Origin: Brachybacterium aquaticum
GTDB lineage: Bacteria; Actinomycetota; Actinomycetes; Actinomycetales; Dermabacteraceae
DNA length: 64,000 nt
Assembly: GCF_014204755.1 (NCBI RefSeq)
Contig: NZ_JACHLZ010000001.1
Location: 3,348,001 to 3,412,000, forward strand
Direction of reading: 5' to 3'
The position numbers and the translations under genes were made by a program. Of the stretch, positions 16,813-26,394 are shown piece by piece. Every line of letters starts with the position of its first letter. The first letter of the stretch is position 1. The notes below the pieces were generated by a model. It saw only the letters and a program-made list of their open reading frames with translations. It ran no database searches and had not been told where the DNA came from.

Positions 16813-17271
16813 ATGCTCCTCATCGAATGCCCCTACTGCGGCCCCCGCAACGAGGTCGAGTTCCACTACGGCGGCGAGGCCCACGTGCCCTACCCCGAGG
16901 ATCCCTCGGCGCTCAGCGACCGCGAGTGGTCCGAGTACCTCTTCTACCGCGCCAACCCCAAGGGGATCCTGGCCGAGCGCTGGCAGCACTCGGCCGGCTG
17001 CCGCAAGTGGTTCAACGCCCTGCGCGACACCCGCACCTACCGCTTCGAGCAGGTCTACGAGATGGGTACCCCGCGGCCCGACCTGCCGCCGGTCCCCGAG
17101 ATCCCGGCCGACGCCGCCGAGCCCGACCGCTTCGCGGCCGCGGCCGCCACCGAGGGCCGCACCGAGACGCCGCTCGCTGATTCCACCGGCGCCTCCGGCA
17201 CCTCCTCCGCCGGCACCTCCACCACCGACCCCTCCTCCCGGACCGAGCAGAACGGGGACCACCATGGCTGA
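16813..17271 (+). CDS. soxD: Sarcosine oxidase delta subunit
   Basis: 152 residues. Cys6, Cys9, His59 and Cys63 are present ([10 protein letters not shown] and [11 protein letters not shown]) and correspond to the structural zinc ligands known for corynebacterial SoxD. The usual protein is about 100 residues; here a C-terminal extension of some 50 residues rich in Ala/Glu/Thr/Ser follows residue 100 and looks disordered. ATG 16813 follows a GGAGG. Its end overlaps soxA by eight bases, implying coupled translation and stoichiometric assembly. Confidence 0.93.
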   Translation: MLLIECPYCGPRNEVEFHYGGEAHVPYPEDPSALSDREWSEYLFYRANPKGILAERWQHSAGCRKWFNALRDTRTYRFEQVYEMGTPRPDLPPVPEIPADAAEPDRFAAAAATEGRTETPLADSTGASGTSSAGTSTTDPSSRTEQNGDHHG

Positions 17272-20227
17272 GCGCACCGACGCACGCCGCGGGCCCGCCC
17301 ACGGGATCGACCCGTCGCGGCCGCTGACCCTCACCGTCGACGGCGAGACCGTCCCCGCCCTCGCGGGCGACACCGTCGCGAGCGCCCTGCTCGCCGCGGG
17401 CCGCCACACCGCCGCGGACTCGATGTACCTGCGCCGCCCGCGCGGCATCATGGCCGCCGGTCTCGAGGAGACCAACGCCCTGATCACCGTCCACGACCGC
17501 CGCGAGGACGGGACCGACGAGTCCATGCTCCCCGCCACCGCGGTCGAGGCCGTCGACGGGCTCGAGGCGAGCCTGCTGAGCGGCCTGGGCGTGCTGGACC
17601 CCCGCGAGGACACCGCGTACTACGACCACAAGCACGTCCACGCCGACGTGCTCGTGGTCGGCGCGGGCCCCGCCGGTCTCGCCGCCGCCCGGGAGGCCGC
17701 CCGCAGCGGCGCCCGCGTGGTCCTCATGGACGAGCAGCCGATCGCCGGCGGCTCCCTCCTCTCCTCGCGCGACCTGCGCATCGAGGGCAGGGACGCCATG
17801 GAATGGGCGGACGCGACCGTCGCCGAGCTGCGCCGCACCGGGGACGTCACCGTCCTCGCCCGCACCACCGTGTTCGGCAGCTACGACTCCAACTACGTCA
17901 CCGCCCTGCAGAAGCGCACCGACCACCTGGGCCTCGCCGGCTCCGCGGAGCGCCCTGGCGTCTCCCGCGAGCGGGTCTGGCACGTGCGCGCCGCGCAGGT
18001 CGTCCTGGCACCGGGCAGCATGGACCGCCCCGTCGTGTTCGCGCACAACGACCGCCCCGGCATCCTGCTCGCCGCGGCCGTGCAGACGTACCTCAACCGC
18101 TACGGCGTCGCCGTCGGCGAGGACGTCGCGGTCCTGACCACCAACGACTCCGCCTGGGACGTCGTCGCGGACCTCCACGCCGCCGGGGTGCGCCTCCCCG
18201 TGGTCGTGGACTCCCGCCCCGAGCCCACCGCCCGCGCCGCCGCGGTCGTCGCCGCCACCGGCGTCGACGCCCGCTTCGGCTGGGCCGTCGTGGACACCGA
18301 CGGGGACGGCGAGGGCGGCCGGATCTCGGCCGTGAAGATCGCCCCGCTCGGCGCCGACGGCGAGGTCGCCGGGCACGTCGAGACGATCGCGGCCGACGCG
18401 CTCGCGGTCTCCGGCGGCCTGTCGCCGCTGGTGCACCTGCACTCCCAGCGCCAGGGCCGGATCCAGTACGACGAGTCGCTGACCTCGTTCGTCGCCGTCC
18501 CCTCCGTCGAGGCCCAGCACCTCGCCGGCAGCGTGCTCGGCACCGCCGACCTCGCCGCCGCGCTCTCCCAGGGCGCGGAGGCCGGGGCCGCCGCCGCGAC
18601 CGCCGCCGGGTTCTCGACCACCGCGCAGGTCCCGTCGGCCGACGCGCAGAGCGTCGCCGAGACGGCCGGCCCCGTGGCCGCCGCCCGGCCGCTGTGGCTG
18701 GTGCCGAGCCCGAGCTCGGGCCCCGTCGGCCGCGCGACCGAGGACCCCGAGGCCTGGCGCGAGCACTTCGTGGACCTCCAGCGCGACCAGACCGTGCGCG
18801 ACGTGCTGCGCGCGCTCGGCGCGGGCATGAGCTCCGTCGAGCACGTCAAGCGCTACACCTCCATCACCACCGCGAACGACCAGGGCAAGACCTCCGGCGT
18901 CGCCGCGATCGGTGTCATGTCCGTGCTGCTGGGGGAGAGCGACCTCGGCGGCATCGGCACCACCACCTACCGCGCCCCTTACGCGCCGGTGTCCTTCGCG
19001 GCCCTGGCCGGCCGGCGCCGCGGGCAGATGTTCGACCCCGCCCGCATCACGTCCCTGCACCAGTGGCACCTCGAGCACGGCGCCGTCTGGGAGGACGTGG
19101 GCCAGTGGAAGCGCCCGCGCTACTTCCCCCAGGGCGAGGAGGACATGGACGCGGCGGTGCTGCGCGAGTGCGCCGGCGTGCGGACCTCCGTGGGCATCAT
19201 GGACGGCACGACGCTGGGGAAGATCGAGATCCGCGGCGCGGATGCGGCGACGTTCCTCAACCGCGTCTACACCAACGGCTTCCTCAAGCTGCCCGTCGGC
19301 AAGGGCCGCTACGGCGTCATGACCGGCCCCGACGGCATGATCATGGACGACGGCGTGACCCTGCGCCTGGCCGACGACCACTTCTTCATGACCACCACCT
19401 CCTCCGGCGCCGCCAAGGTGCTGGACCACCTCGAGGAGTGGCACCAGACGGAGTGGCCCGAGCTGGACGTCGCCATGACGTCGGTGACCGAGCAGTGGAC
19501 CACCATCACCGTCGCCGGGCCCCGCTCCCGCGACGTGATCGCCAAGGTCGCCCCGGAGCTCGACGTCTCCAAGGAGGGCTTCGCCTTCATGGAGTTCCGC
19601 GACACCGTCCTCGCCTCCGGCATCCCTGCGCGCATCCCGCGCATCTCCTTCTCCGGCGAGCTCGCCTTCGAGATCAACGTGGACGCCTTCTACGGCCGGA
19701 AGGTCTGGGAGGACGTGTACGAGGCCGGCCAGGAGTTCGACGTGGTCCTGTACGGCACCGAGACCATGCACGTGCTGCGCGCCGAGAAGGGCCTGATCAT
19801 CGTCGGCCAGGACACCGACGGCACGATCACCCCCCACGACGCGAACATGTCCTGGGTGGTCGGCGCGAAGAAGAAGGACTTCATCGGCAAGCGGTCCCTG
19901 GACCGTCCCGACTCGGTCCGCGAGGACCGCCGCCAGCTGGTGGGCCTGCTGTCCAAGGACCGCACCACCCGCCTGCCCGAGGGTGCGCAGCTCGTCGCGG
20001 CGGGCACGCCCATCACCCCCGAGGAGGGGCCGGTGCCGATGATCGGCTGGGTCTCCTCCTCCTACGACTCGGCCGCCCTGGAGCAGCCCTTCGCCCTTGC
20101 CCTCGTGGAGGGCGGGCTGGGCCGCATCGGCGAGACGATCGTGTCCCCGCAGAACGGGACCCTCGTCGAGCTCGAGATCACCTCCCCCGTGCTGGTCGAC
20201 CCCGAAGGAGCCCGTCGTGACGGCTGA
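17264..20227 (+). CDS. soxA: Sarcosine oxidase alpha subunit
   Basis: 987-residue large subunit. An N-terminal ferredoxin-like segment ([20 protein letters not shown]) precedes a dinucleotide-binding domain, [20 protein letters not shown] at about residues 129-148, which binds NAD+ in this family. From about residue 600 the C-terminal half resembles the glycine-cleavage T-protein/aminomethyltransferase fold ([38 protein letters not shown]), which transfers the one-carbon unit to tetrahydrofolate. With soxB it channels the imine product so that 5,10-methylene-THF rather than free formaldehyde can be made. Overlaps both neighbours (8 and 11 bp). Confidence 0.95.
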   Translation: MAERTDARRGPAHGIDPSRPLTLTVDGETVPALAGDTVASALLAAGRHTAADSMYLRRPRGIMAAGLEETNALITVHDRREDGTDESMLPATAVEAVDGLEASLLSGLGVLDPREDTAYYDHKHVHADVLVVGAGPAGLAAAREAARSGARVVLMDEQPIAGGSLLSSRDLRIEGRDAMEWADATVAELRRTGDVTVLARTTVFGSYDSNYVTALQKRTDHLGLAGSAERPGVSRERVWHVRAAQVVLAPGSMDRPVVFAHNDRPGILLAAAVQTYLNRYGVAVGEDVAVLTTNDSAWDVVADLHAAGVRLPVVVDSRPEPTARAAAVVAATGVDARFGWAVVDTDGDGEGGRISAVKIAPLGADGEVAGHVETIAADALAVSGGLSPLVHLHSQRQGRIQYDESLTSFVAVPSVEAQHLAGSVLGTADLAAALSQGAEAGAAAATAAGFSTTAQVPSADAQSVAETAGPVAAARPLWLVPSPSSGPVGRATEDPEAWREHFVDLQRDQTVRDVLRALGAGMSSVEHVKRYTSITTANDQGKTSGVAAIGVMSVLLGESDLGGIGTTTYRAPYAPVSFAALAGRRRGQMFDPARITSLHQWHLEHGAVWEDVGQWKRPRYFPQGEEDMDAAVLRECAGVRTSVGIMDGTTLGKIEIRGADAATFLNRVYTNGFLKLPVGKGRYGVMTGPDGMIMDDGVTLRLADDHFFMTTTSSGAAKVLDHLEEWHQTEWPELDVAMTSVTEQWTTITVAGPRSRDVIAKVAPELDVSKEGFAFMEFRDTVLASGIPARIPRISFSGELAFEINVDAFYGRKVWEDVYEAGQEFDVVLYGTETMHVLRAEKGLIIVGQDTDGTITPHDANMSWVVGAKKKDFIGKRSLDRPDSVREDRRQLVGLLSKDRTTRLPEGAQLVAAGTPITPEEGPVPMIGWVSSSYDSAALEQPFALALVEGGLGRIGETIVSPQNGTLVELEITSPVLVDPEGARRDG

Positions 20228-20951
20228 GAACCCCACCCCCGCAGCGCCCGAGGACCCCTGGGCCCGGATCAAGCCGCCGAGCCGCGAGCCCGCACAGCTG
20301 GCCGAGCTCGACCAGATGCGCATCGGCCCCGCCCGCCACCTCGAGGGCCTCATGGCCTCGGCGGGCGTGGAGGGGGAGCGCGGCGTGTCCCTGCGCGAGC
20401 ACGAGTTCGCGGTCCAGATCGGCCTGCGCGCCGTGCCCGGCTCCGCGAGCGCTGCGGCGCTCGAGCAGGTGCTCGGCGTGCCGCTGCCGACGACCCACGG
20501 CGTGGTCACCGGCGATCCGGACGGCCTGCACGTGCTGTGGCTGTCGCCCGACGAATTCCTCGCCGTCGACGTCTCCCGCCCGCAGACGCCCGGCGTCGAG
20601 GTGCCCTGCCAGGAGGCCCTCGCGGGTCTGCCCGGCCAGGCCGTGGACCTCTCCGCCAACCGCACCGTGCTGGTGCTCGAGGGCCCCGGCGCCCGTGAGG
20701 TGCTCGAGAAGTCCGTCGCGATCGACCTGCATCCGCGCGTGTTCGGCGTGGCCCGGGCCGAGGCGACCCTGCTGGGCACCGTCCCGGTGCTCCTCGTCCG
20801 CGCCGGGGAGGACACCTGGCGCGTGCTGCCCCGCGCCTCCTTCGCCGACCACGTCACCAAGTGGCTGGTCGACGGGATGACAGAGCTCGGCTCCACCTCC
20901 CCGGAGGAGGAGTCCGCGGCCGCCTCGGTGCGGCCGGCGCAGTACGCCTGA
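20217..20951 (+). CDS. soxG: Sarcosine oxidase gamma subunit
   Basis: 244 residues from the GTG at 20217, which overlaps the soxA end by 11 bp and has GAAGGAG upstream. The body ([53 protein letters not shown]) matches SoxG, a small GcvT-like subunit that completes the heterotetramer. The C-terminal approximately 20 residues are Glu/Ser/Ala-rich. Followed by a strong hairpin, so this is the end of the operon. Confidence 0.92.
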   Translation: MTAENPTPAAPEDPWARIKPPSREPAQLAELDQMRIGPARHLEGLMASAGVEGERGVSLREHEFAVQIGLRAVPGSASAAALEQVLGVPLPTTHGVVTGDPDGLHVLWLSPDEFLAVDVSRPQTPGVEVPCQEALAGLPGQAVDLSANRTVLVLEGPGAREVLEKSVAIDLHPRVFGVARAEATLLGTVPVLLVRAGEDTWRVLPRASFADHVTKWLVDGMTELGSTSPEEESAAASVRPAQYA

Positions 20952-20971
20952 ACGGGAGGCGACTGCGAGAA

Positions 20972-21016
20972 CGTCGGCCGGCGGGTCCTCTGGGGAGAGG
21001 GGTCCGCCGGCCGACG
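20972..21016 (+). terminator. Terminator hairpin after the sox operon
   Basis: Positions 20972-20989 pair with 20999-21016: 13 consecutive Watson-Crick pairs, then a few G-U wobbles, around a 9-nt loop. It begins 21 bp after soxG. There is no U-tract. The outer stem contains the GTCGGCC core found elsewhere in the window. Confidence 0.7.
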
Positions 21017-21059
21017 CATGCTCGGGGGAGGGGCTCGTCGGCAGACGGGGGCCGGGAGC

Positions 21060-21075
21060 CCCGTCGGCCGACGGG
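21060..21075. repeat. 16-bp perfect palindrome of the iterated motif
   Basis: CCCGTCGGCCGACGGG, two GCCGACGGG motifs fused head to head and sharing the GGCC centre. It sits between the sox terminator and the next gene, where a further near-match (GCAGACGGGGG) also occurs at about 21048. Confidence 0.8.
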
Positions 21076-21176
21076 CGTGCCGCCGACATACGCGCCCGCA
21101 GGGCGCTGACCAGGCATGTCGACCGTCCGGTCGCCGGATCCGTGACATCCGGGCGCGATCGCGGCAGGGTGGAGGG

Positions 21177-21662
21177 ATGAGCAACGACCAGACGCAGCTG
21201 ACCGTGACCCGCACCGTCGACGCCCCCGCGAAGGACGTCTTCGCGGTGCTGACCCTCCCGGCCCGCCACTCCGAGTTCGACGGCTCCGGGACCGTCCGCG
21301 CTGCCGACGACACCGAGCGCATCACCGCCTCCGGCCAGAAGTTCGTGATGAACATGCACGCCGACCACATGGGCGGCGACTACCGCACCCACAACTTCGT
21401 CACCGCCTACGACGAGAACAAGATGCTCGGCTGGCAGCCCGCCCCCGAGGAGGACGGCATCGCCCCCGAGGGGCCGCTGGGCTGGGAGTGGCTCTACACC
21501 CTCACCCCGCAGGGCAGCGACGCCACCGAGGTGGCGCTGACCTACGACTGGTCCGGCGTCGACGACAAGGAGCTCCTCCAGCAGGTCGGCTTCCCCGCCA
21601 TCCCGCGCGAGGCGCTCGAGGAGTCGCTGAACCTCTTGGCCGCGACGGTCACCAAGGGCTGA
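21177..21662 (+). CDS. SRPBCC/AHSA1-like protein
   Basis: 161 residues from ATG 21177 with GGAGGG immediately upstream. The start TVTRTVDAPAKDVFAVLTLP and the later LGWEWLYTLTPQGSDATEVA fit the START/Bet v1-like SRPBCC fold used for hydrophobic ligand binding. No catalytic residue is apparent. It lies just downstream of the sox terminator, so co-regulation with sarcosine use is not supported; function unknown. Confidence 0.8.
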   Translation: MSNDQTQLTVTRTVDAPAKDVFAVLTLPARHSEFDGSGTVRAADDTERITASGQKFVMNMHADHMGGDYRTHNFVTAYDENKMLGWQPAPEEDGIAPEGPLGWEWLYTLTPQGSDATEVALTYDWSGVDDKELLQQVGFPAIPREALEESLNLLAATVTKG

Positions 21663-21779
21663 TTCCGCGGATCCCGCGCCGGCGGCGCCGATCTCTGCCA
21701 GGCTTGCGCCACGCGACGGCGCGTCCGTCGCGGGTGCAGGCGGCTCGATCGCGCCGCCGCGTGACCCCAGGAGCGCATC

Positions 21780-22328
21780 ATGGCCGACGACACCCTCTCC
21801 GCCACCGACCCCGTGCCCGACGAGATCGTGCGCAGCACCCTCATCCGTGCGCGGCCGGAGACGGTCTACGGGATCATCCGAGAGCCCGGCTGGTTCATCA
21901 ACGACGGCGAGTACCGCCCCCACGAGATCTCGGCCGACGGGGACCTGGTGCGCGTGGTCGACCCCGTCCACGGCACCTTTCAGCTCGAGATCGAGCGGCG
22001 CGATCCCCCGAACCGCATCGCCTTCCGCTGGCTCGGCGGCGGGATCGGCGACATCGCCGATGCCCCGCACAACACCGTCGAGTTCTCCATCCGCCCCGAG
22101 GGCGGCACCGTCGCCGACGGGGTGGTGCTCACCGTGCGGGAGCGCGGCTTCGCGAAGCTGGGCCTCGACGAGGCGGTACGCCGACGCAACTACGAGGAGA
22201 ACCTCGCCGGCTGGGAGCAGCAGCTCGAGCTCGCGAAGGCCCTCGCCGAGAACGGGCGCGGCGGAAACGGGGACGGATCGAGCGAGGAGCAGGAGCGGTC
22301 TGAGCAGGACGGTTCGGCCGACGGCTGA
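21780..22328 (+). CDS. SRPBCC-domain protein
   Basis: 182 residues. EIVRSTLIRARPETVYGIIR opens a second SRPBCC fold, with VEFSIRPEGGTVADGVVLTV and a C-terminal helix (LAGWEQQLELAKALAE) typical of AHSA1-type proteins. A charged, Gly/Glu/Ser-rich tail of about 30 residues follows. It is a paralogue in fold, but not close in sequence, to the gene at 21177. Function unknown. The ATG follows CCCAGGAGC. Confidence 0.8.
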   Translation: MADDTLSATDPVPDEIVRSTLIRARPETVYGIIREPGWFINDGEYRPHEISADGDLVRVVDPVHGTFQLEIERRDPPNRIAFRWLGGGIGDIADAPHNTVEFSIRPEGGTVADGVVLTVRERGFAKLGLDEAVRRRNYEENLAGWEQQLELAKALAENGRGGNGDGSSEEQERSEQDGSADG

Positions 22329-22368
22329 GCCCCGACCGCGCCGCAGGTGAGCGGACTATCCTCGAGGG

Positions 22369-23241
22369 ATGGGCAGGGTCACCGACAGCACGCGGATCCG
22401 CACCGTCCGGGTGCGGGAGGGACGGCTGTACGCCGGGCGCAAGAGCGACCACGTCGCCGTCGAGGAGCCGCTGGACATCCGCCTGAACGGCCAGCAGCTC
22501 TCGCTCACGATGCGCACCCCCGGCAACGACGTCGAGCTCATCCACGGCTTCCTCCACGGCGAGGGCATCATCCGCGACCGCGAGGACATCTCCGAGGCCC
22601 GCTACTGCGACGGCGCGGTGGTCGACGAGGGCAACGGCTTCGCACAGAACACCTACAACGTCATGGACTTCACGACCACCCGGCCGCAGCTGCTGCCGCT
22701 GGTCACGAAGAACTTCACCACCACCTCCGCATGCGGGGTGTGCGGCTCCGAGAGCATCGACGCGGTGCGGCAGAAGAGCCGCTACACCCTCATGCAGACC
22801 TGGACCGTCACCCCGCAGATCGTCCTCGCCGCCGCCCGGGCGCTCTCCGACCAGCAGGCCGTGTTCGCCCGCACCGGGGGAGTGCACGCCGCCGCGCTCG
22901 TGGACCTCGAGGGGAACCTGCTGGTGGTGCGCGAGGACGTGGGCCGGCACAACGCCGTGGACAAGGTGATCGGCTGGGCGCTGCTCGAAGACCGCCTCCC
23001 GTTGCGCGACTGCTTCCTGCTCGTCTCCTCCCGCGCAAGCTTCGAGATCACCCAGAAGGCGTACATGGCCGGCATCCCGATGCTCGCCTGCGTGTCCGCC
23101 GCCAGCTCCCTCGCCGTCGACACCGCCGAGGAGTTCGGGATGACGCTGCTGGGCTTCACCCGCGCCGGCGAGCACGGCGACGGCCGGATGAACCTCTACA
23201 CCCACCCCGAGCGGATCGACCTCGCCGCCGCCGAGCGGTGA
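22369..23241 (+). CDS. fdhD: Formate dehydrogenase accessory sulfurtransferase
   Basis: 290-residue protein that delivers sulfur to the molybdenum or tungsten cofactor of formate dehydrogenase. The CxxC motif is visible as Cys122-Gly-Val-Cys125 within TTSACGVCGSESID. FARTGGVHAAAL and VREDVGRHNAVDKVIG are the other family blocks. No formate dehydrogenase gene lies in the window. Formate is a plausible endpoint of the one-carbon unit released from sarcosine, so its position 1.4 kb after soxG may be meaningful, though there is no shared operon. The start ATG 22369 has no strong ribosome-binding site. Confidence 0.93.
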   Translation: MGRVTDSTRIRTVRVREGRLYAGRKSDHVAVEEPLDIRLNGQQLSLTMRTPGNDVELIHGFLHGEGIIRDREDISEARYCDGAVVDEGNGFAQNTYNVMDFTTTRPQLLPLVTKNFTTTSACGVCGSESIDAVRQKSRYTLMQTWTVTPQIVLAAARALSDQQAVFARTGGVHAAALVDLEGNLLVVREDVGRHNAVDKVIGWALLEDRLPLRDCFLLVSSRASFEITQKAYMAGIPMLACVSAASSLAVDTAEEFGMTLLGFTRAGEHGDGRMNLYTHPERIDLAAAER

Positions 23242-23247
23242 GCACCC

Positions 23248-24207
23248 TCATCGCAGCGCGAGCAGGCTCGCGGCCGTGATCTCGTCGACGACCACGTCGG
23301 TCGCGACCCCCGCGCGCAGCGCCGCCCGCAGCGGCAGCGCCTTGCGCGAGCCGGAGGCGACCAGCAGGCGCCGAGGGATCCGGGTGAGCTGATCGGGGGA
23401 GACCCCGGAGCCGCGGGCGTTCATCGTGATGTCGCGGAAGCTGCCGTCGGCCCGCAGGAACACCGTGCACACGTCCCCCACCGCCCCGTCGGCTCGCAGG
23501 GACTGCAGGTCCGCGGGGGTGAGGTAGTTGTGGGTGTAGAGGTGGCTGGGCACCTCGGCATCGAAGGCGCCCACGCTGAACACGGCCAGCGTGGTCTGGT
23601 GCTGGGTCTCGCGCACCCGCTGCACCGAGCGCTCGCGCCACATCGCCTCCCGGGTCTCCGCGTAGTCGAAGAACGCCGGGACCGGGAACTGGTGCACCGC
23701 CGCGTCCCAGCGGTTCGCGGCCCGGGCGAGCACGGTCGAGACGTAGGTGAGCCCGGAGCCCTCGACGTTGATCGCCCCGTTCAGCTGCACGATCCGCAGC
23801 CCGGGAACGGGGCGCGGGCGGATGGCGGCGAGCAGTGCGGCGAGCGTCGTGCCCCAGGCCAGCCCGAGCGTGGTGCCCGGCTCCAGCATCTCGTCCAGCA
23901 GCGCCGCGCCGCGCTCGACGACCACCTGCAGCCGCTCGCGCTCGCCGTCCTCCGGGCCCGTCGCCACCACGTGCACCCGCACCCCGTAGCGCGAGGCGAT
24001 CCGCCGGCGCAGCTCCTCGACCCGGTGCGCCCCGGGTGGTCGCAGGGTGATCGTCACCAGCCCCGCCGCGCGGGCCTCGCGCAGCATCCGGGAGACCGTC
24101 GAGCGGGAGACCTTCAGGGTCGAGGCGATCGACTCCATCGTCAGCCCGTCGTCGTAGTACATCCGTGCAGCCTCGTAGAGCGCTGCGGGGCGTGATCCGA
24201 GATTCAC
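23248..24207 (-). CDS. SorC/DeoR-family sugar-binding transcriptional regulator
   Basis: 319 residues. The N-terminal helix-turn-helix is visible as MESIASTLKVSRSTVSRMLR at about residues 24-43. The remainder is the SorC ligand domain (VVVERGAALLDEM, LGLAWGTTLAAL, IVQLNGAINVEGSGLTYVST, CTVFLRADGSF), which usually binds phosphorylated sugars. Divergent from glpD across a 191-bp region containing a symmetrical TGCACG/CGTGCA site, so control of the glp genes is likely; glycerol 3-phosphate is a reasonable inferred effector. Its stop is only 6 bp from the fdhD stop (convergent). Confidence 0.9.
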   Translation of the reverse strand: MNLGSRPAALYEAARMYYDDGLTMESIASTLKVSRSTVSRMLREARAAGLVTITLRPPGAHRVEELRRRIASRYGVRVHVVATGPEDGERERLQVVVERGAALLDEMLEPGTTLGLAWGTTLAALLAAIRPRPVPGLRIVQLNGAINVEGSGLTYVSTVLARAANRWDAAVHQFPVPAFFDYAETREAMWRERSVQRVRETQHQTTLAVFSVGAFDAEVPSHLYTHNYLTPADLQSLRADGAVGDVCTVFLRADGSFRDITMNARGSGVSPDQLTRIPRRLLVASGSRKALPLRAALRAGVATDVVVDEITAASLLALR

Positions 24208-24218
24208 GACACCAGTCT

Positions 24219-24232
24219 TGCACGTTCGTGCA
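24219..24232. promoter_or_regulatory. Candidate SorC operator between sorC-like gene and glpD
   Basis: TGCACGTTCGTGCA consists of perfect 6-bp arms (TGCACG/CGTGCA) around two bases, 12 bp upstream of the regulator's start. The surrounding stretch to 24280 is AT-richer and holds weaker matches (TTCACGATGTGCG at 24261-24273). Position between divergent genes suits dual control and autoregulation. Confidence 0.55.
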
Positions 24233-24398
24233 TCGCATTTGCTCGTCGCTGCGCATGCCGTTCACGATGTGCGTATGCGGATGCCCGTCGGGGCACCCGC
24301 AGGGATACACACGGCGGTGGCCCCACGGCTCCGCCCTCCAGACGGCGCCGCACCCCTGCCCGGGCGACGTCTCGACGACATGACGAAGGAGCGTGTTC

Positions 24399-26141
24399 GT
24401 GTCCGAACCGCAGCGGTCCGCCCTCACTCCCGCAGCCCGTGACGAGCACCTGGCGCGCCTGCGCGCCGCCACGGCGCAGACCCCCCTGGACGTGCTCGTG
24501 GTCGGCGGCGGGGTCAACGGCGCCGGCGCCGCCTTCGACGCCGCGACCCGCGGCCTCTCCGTCGGCCTCGTCGAGACCCGCGATTGGGCCTCCGGCACCT
24601 CCTCCCGCTCCTCCAAGCTCATGCACGGCGGCCTGCGCTACCTGCAGATGCTCGACTTCAAGCTCGTCGCCGAGGCGCTGCGCGAGCGGGACCTGCTGAT
24701 CCAGCACACCGCCCCGCACCTCGTGAAGCCGATCAGCTTCGTCTTCCCCTTCTTCCGCAAGGTGATCGACCGCGGCTTCATCGGCTCCGGCGTGATGCTC
24801 TACGACGCCATGCAGTCCGTGGGCCGCAAGCGCGCCGTCCCCTTCCACCGCCACCTCCTGCACGGGAAGATGCTCGAGGTGTTCCCGGCCCTGGACGGCG
24901 AGAAGGCTGTGGGGGCGCTCGAGTACTACGACGCGCAGATGGACGACGCCCGCTTCGTGCTGATGCTGGTGCGCTCCGCCGCCCAGCACGACGCTGCGGT
25001 CGCGAACTACACCACCGTGGTCGACTACCTCCACGAGGGCCCGCGCGTGATCGGCGTGCGCGTGCGCGACGAGGAGAGCGGCGAGGAGTTCGACGTCCAC
25101 GCCCGCGAGACCATCCTCGCCGGTGGAGTGTGGACCCAGGAGCAGCAGGAGCTCGCCGGGGCCGATGCGGGCCTCGAGGTCCTCGCCTCCAAGGGCATCC
25201 ACATCACCGTCGCCCGTGAGCGCATCCCCGCCGCCCCGGACACCGGCATCATCACCCAGACCGAGAAGTCGGTGCTGTTCATCATCCCCTGGGACGAGTA
25301 CTGGGTCATCGGCACCACAGATACCCCCTGGACCCAGGACCCCCGCGATGTCGGGGCCACCTCGGACGACATCGACTACGTGCTCGAGCACGCCAACGCC
25401 GTGCTCGCCGACGACCTCAGCCGGGACGACGTCATCGGCGTCTACTCCGGCCTGCGCCCGCTGCTGCAGCCGGTGAAGAAGGGGTCGGACAAGGGCTCCA
25501 CGAAGGTCTCCCGCGAGCACACCGTGATGGAGGTCGAGCCCGGCCTCACCGCGATCGCCGGCGGCAAGTACACCACCTACCGGGTGATGGCCGAGGACGT
25601 CGTCGACTTCGCCCTGAAGGACTCCCAGCCCGGTCGCCCGAGCCTCACCCGCACGGTGCCGGTGATCGGCGCGCAGGGCTACGAGGCGCTGAAGCGCGAC
25701 AAGCACGAGATCGCGCGCCGCCACGGCTGGGACGAGACCCGCGTGGACCGGCTCCTGTTCCGCTACGGCGCCCTGCTCACCGACGTGCTCGCCCTCGCGG
25801 ACGAGGACGACTCGCTCGCCAACCCGCTCGAGCACGCCCCGCGCTACCTGCGCGCCGAGGCGCTCTACGCGGTGCGCGCTGAGGGCGCACGGCACCTGGC
25901 CGACGTGCTCGAGCGCCGCACCCGGCTGGACTACGAGACCCGGGACCGCGGCGTTGCCGCGGCCGAGGAGGTCGCCGCGCTCGTCGGCCCCGAGCTGGGC
26001 TGGGACGAGGCGACCCGCGAGCGCGAGGTCGCGGCCTACCGCGAGTACATCGCGGCCCGGCTCGAGGGAGAGACCACGCACAGCGACGAGCAGGTCGCCG
26101 CGCGTCTGGACGGGATCGCGGAGGTGCCGAGGACCCGTTGA
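24399..26141 (+). CDS. glpD: Aerobic glycerol-3-phosphate dehydrogenase
   Basis: 580 residues from GTG 24399, chosen because AAGGAG at 24386-24391 is then seven bases away; a GTG at 24393 is too close. The FAD motif is LDVLVVGGGVNGAGAAFDAA, then the GlpD signature SGTSSRSSKLMHGGLRYLQM. HMKG-type catalytic-region blocks follow (VLFIIPWDEYWVIGTTDTPW, LTAIAGGKYTTYRVMAEDVV). The C-terminal helical domain is complete. A membrane-associated flavoprotein, it oxidises glycerol 3-phosphate to dihydroxyacetone phosphate and feeds quinone. First of glpD, glpF, glpK. Confidence 0.95.
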   Translation: MSEPQRSALTPAARDEHLARLRAATAQTPLDVLVVGGGVNGAGAAFDAATRGLSVGLVETRDWASGTSSRSSKLMHGGLRYLQMLDFKLVAEALRERDLLIQHTAPHLVKPISFVFPFFRKVIDRGFIGSGVMLYDAMQSVGRKRAVPFHRHLLHGKMLEVFPALDGEKAVGALEYYDAQMDDARFVLMLVRSAAQHDAAVANYTTVVDYLHEGPRVIGVRVRDEESGEEFDVHARETILAGGVWTQEQQELAGADAGLEVLASKGIHITVARERIPAAPDTGIITQTEKSVLFIIPWDEYWVIGTTDTPWTQDPRDVGATSDDIDYVLEHANAVLADDLSRDDVIGVYSGLRPLLQPVKKGSDKGSTKVSREHTVMEVEPGLTAIAGGKYTTYRVMAEDVVDFALKDSQPGRPSLTRTVPVIGAQGYEALKRDKHEIARRHGWDETRVDRLLFRYGALLTDVLALADEDDSLANPLEHAPRYLRAEALYAVRAEGARHLADVLERRTRLDYETRDRGVAAAEEVAALVGPELGWDEATREREVAAYREYIAARLEGETTHSDEQVAARLDGIAEVPRTR

Positions 26142-26175
26142 TCGTCGGTGCGCCTGGGAACGATCCCGGGGCGCA

Positions 26176-26204
26176 CCGGGGACGCGCACCGTGCGCGTCC
26201 CCGG
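26176..26204 (+). terminator. Palindromic hairpin after glpD
   Basis: A 29-bp sequence that is a perfect inverted repeat except for its central base: 14-nt arms CCGGGGACGCGCAC and complement. In RNA a stem of about 12 pairs with a small loop would form. It begins 35 bp after the glpD stop and could terminate or attenuate transcription before glpF. Confidence 0.65.
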
Positions 26205-26394
26205 CGGCCCCGACGGCGGGGCCGCGAAGGGCAGCACCAGGATCCGCGCCGGGATCCGCGCTCTCTCCGAGCGGCAGGACATCCCGGAGCCCTCCCCATG
26301 CGGCGTCCCCGTCCCGGGACCGCCGCTCCCCAGAGGTCCTGGGCGGCACCGGAGACCGCTGCGCATCGACGCGCAGCAGTGAAGGAGAGAACGC

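Noticed and set aside
17012-21370. A 1452-codon minus-strand open frame opposite soxA and soxG
   Set aside because: Low-complexity shadow of the sox genes. SoxD, SoxA and SoxG carry clear cofactor and zinc motifs on the plus strand.
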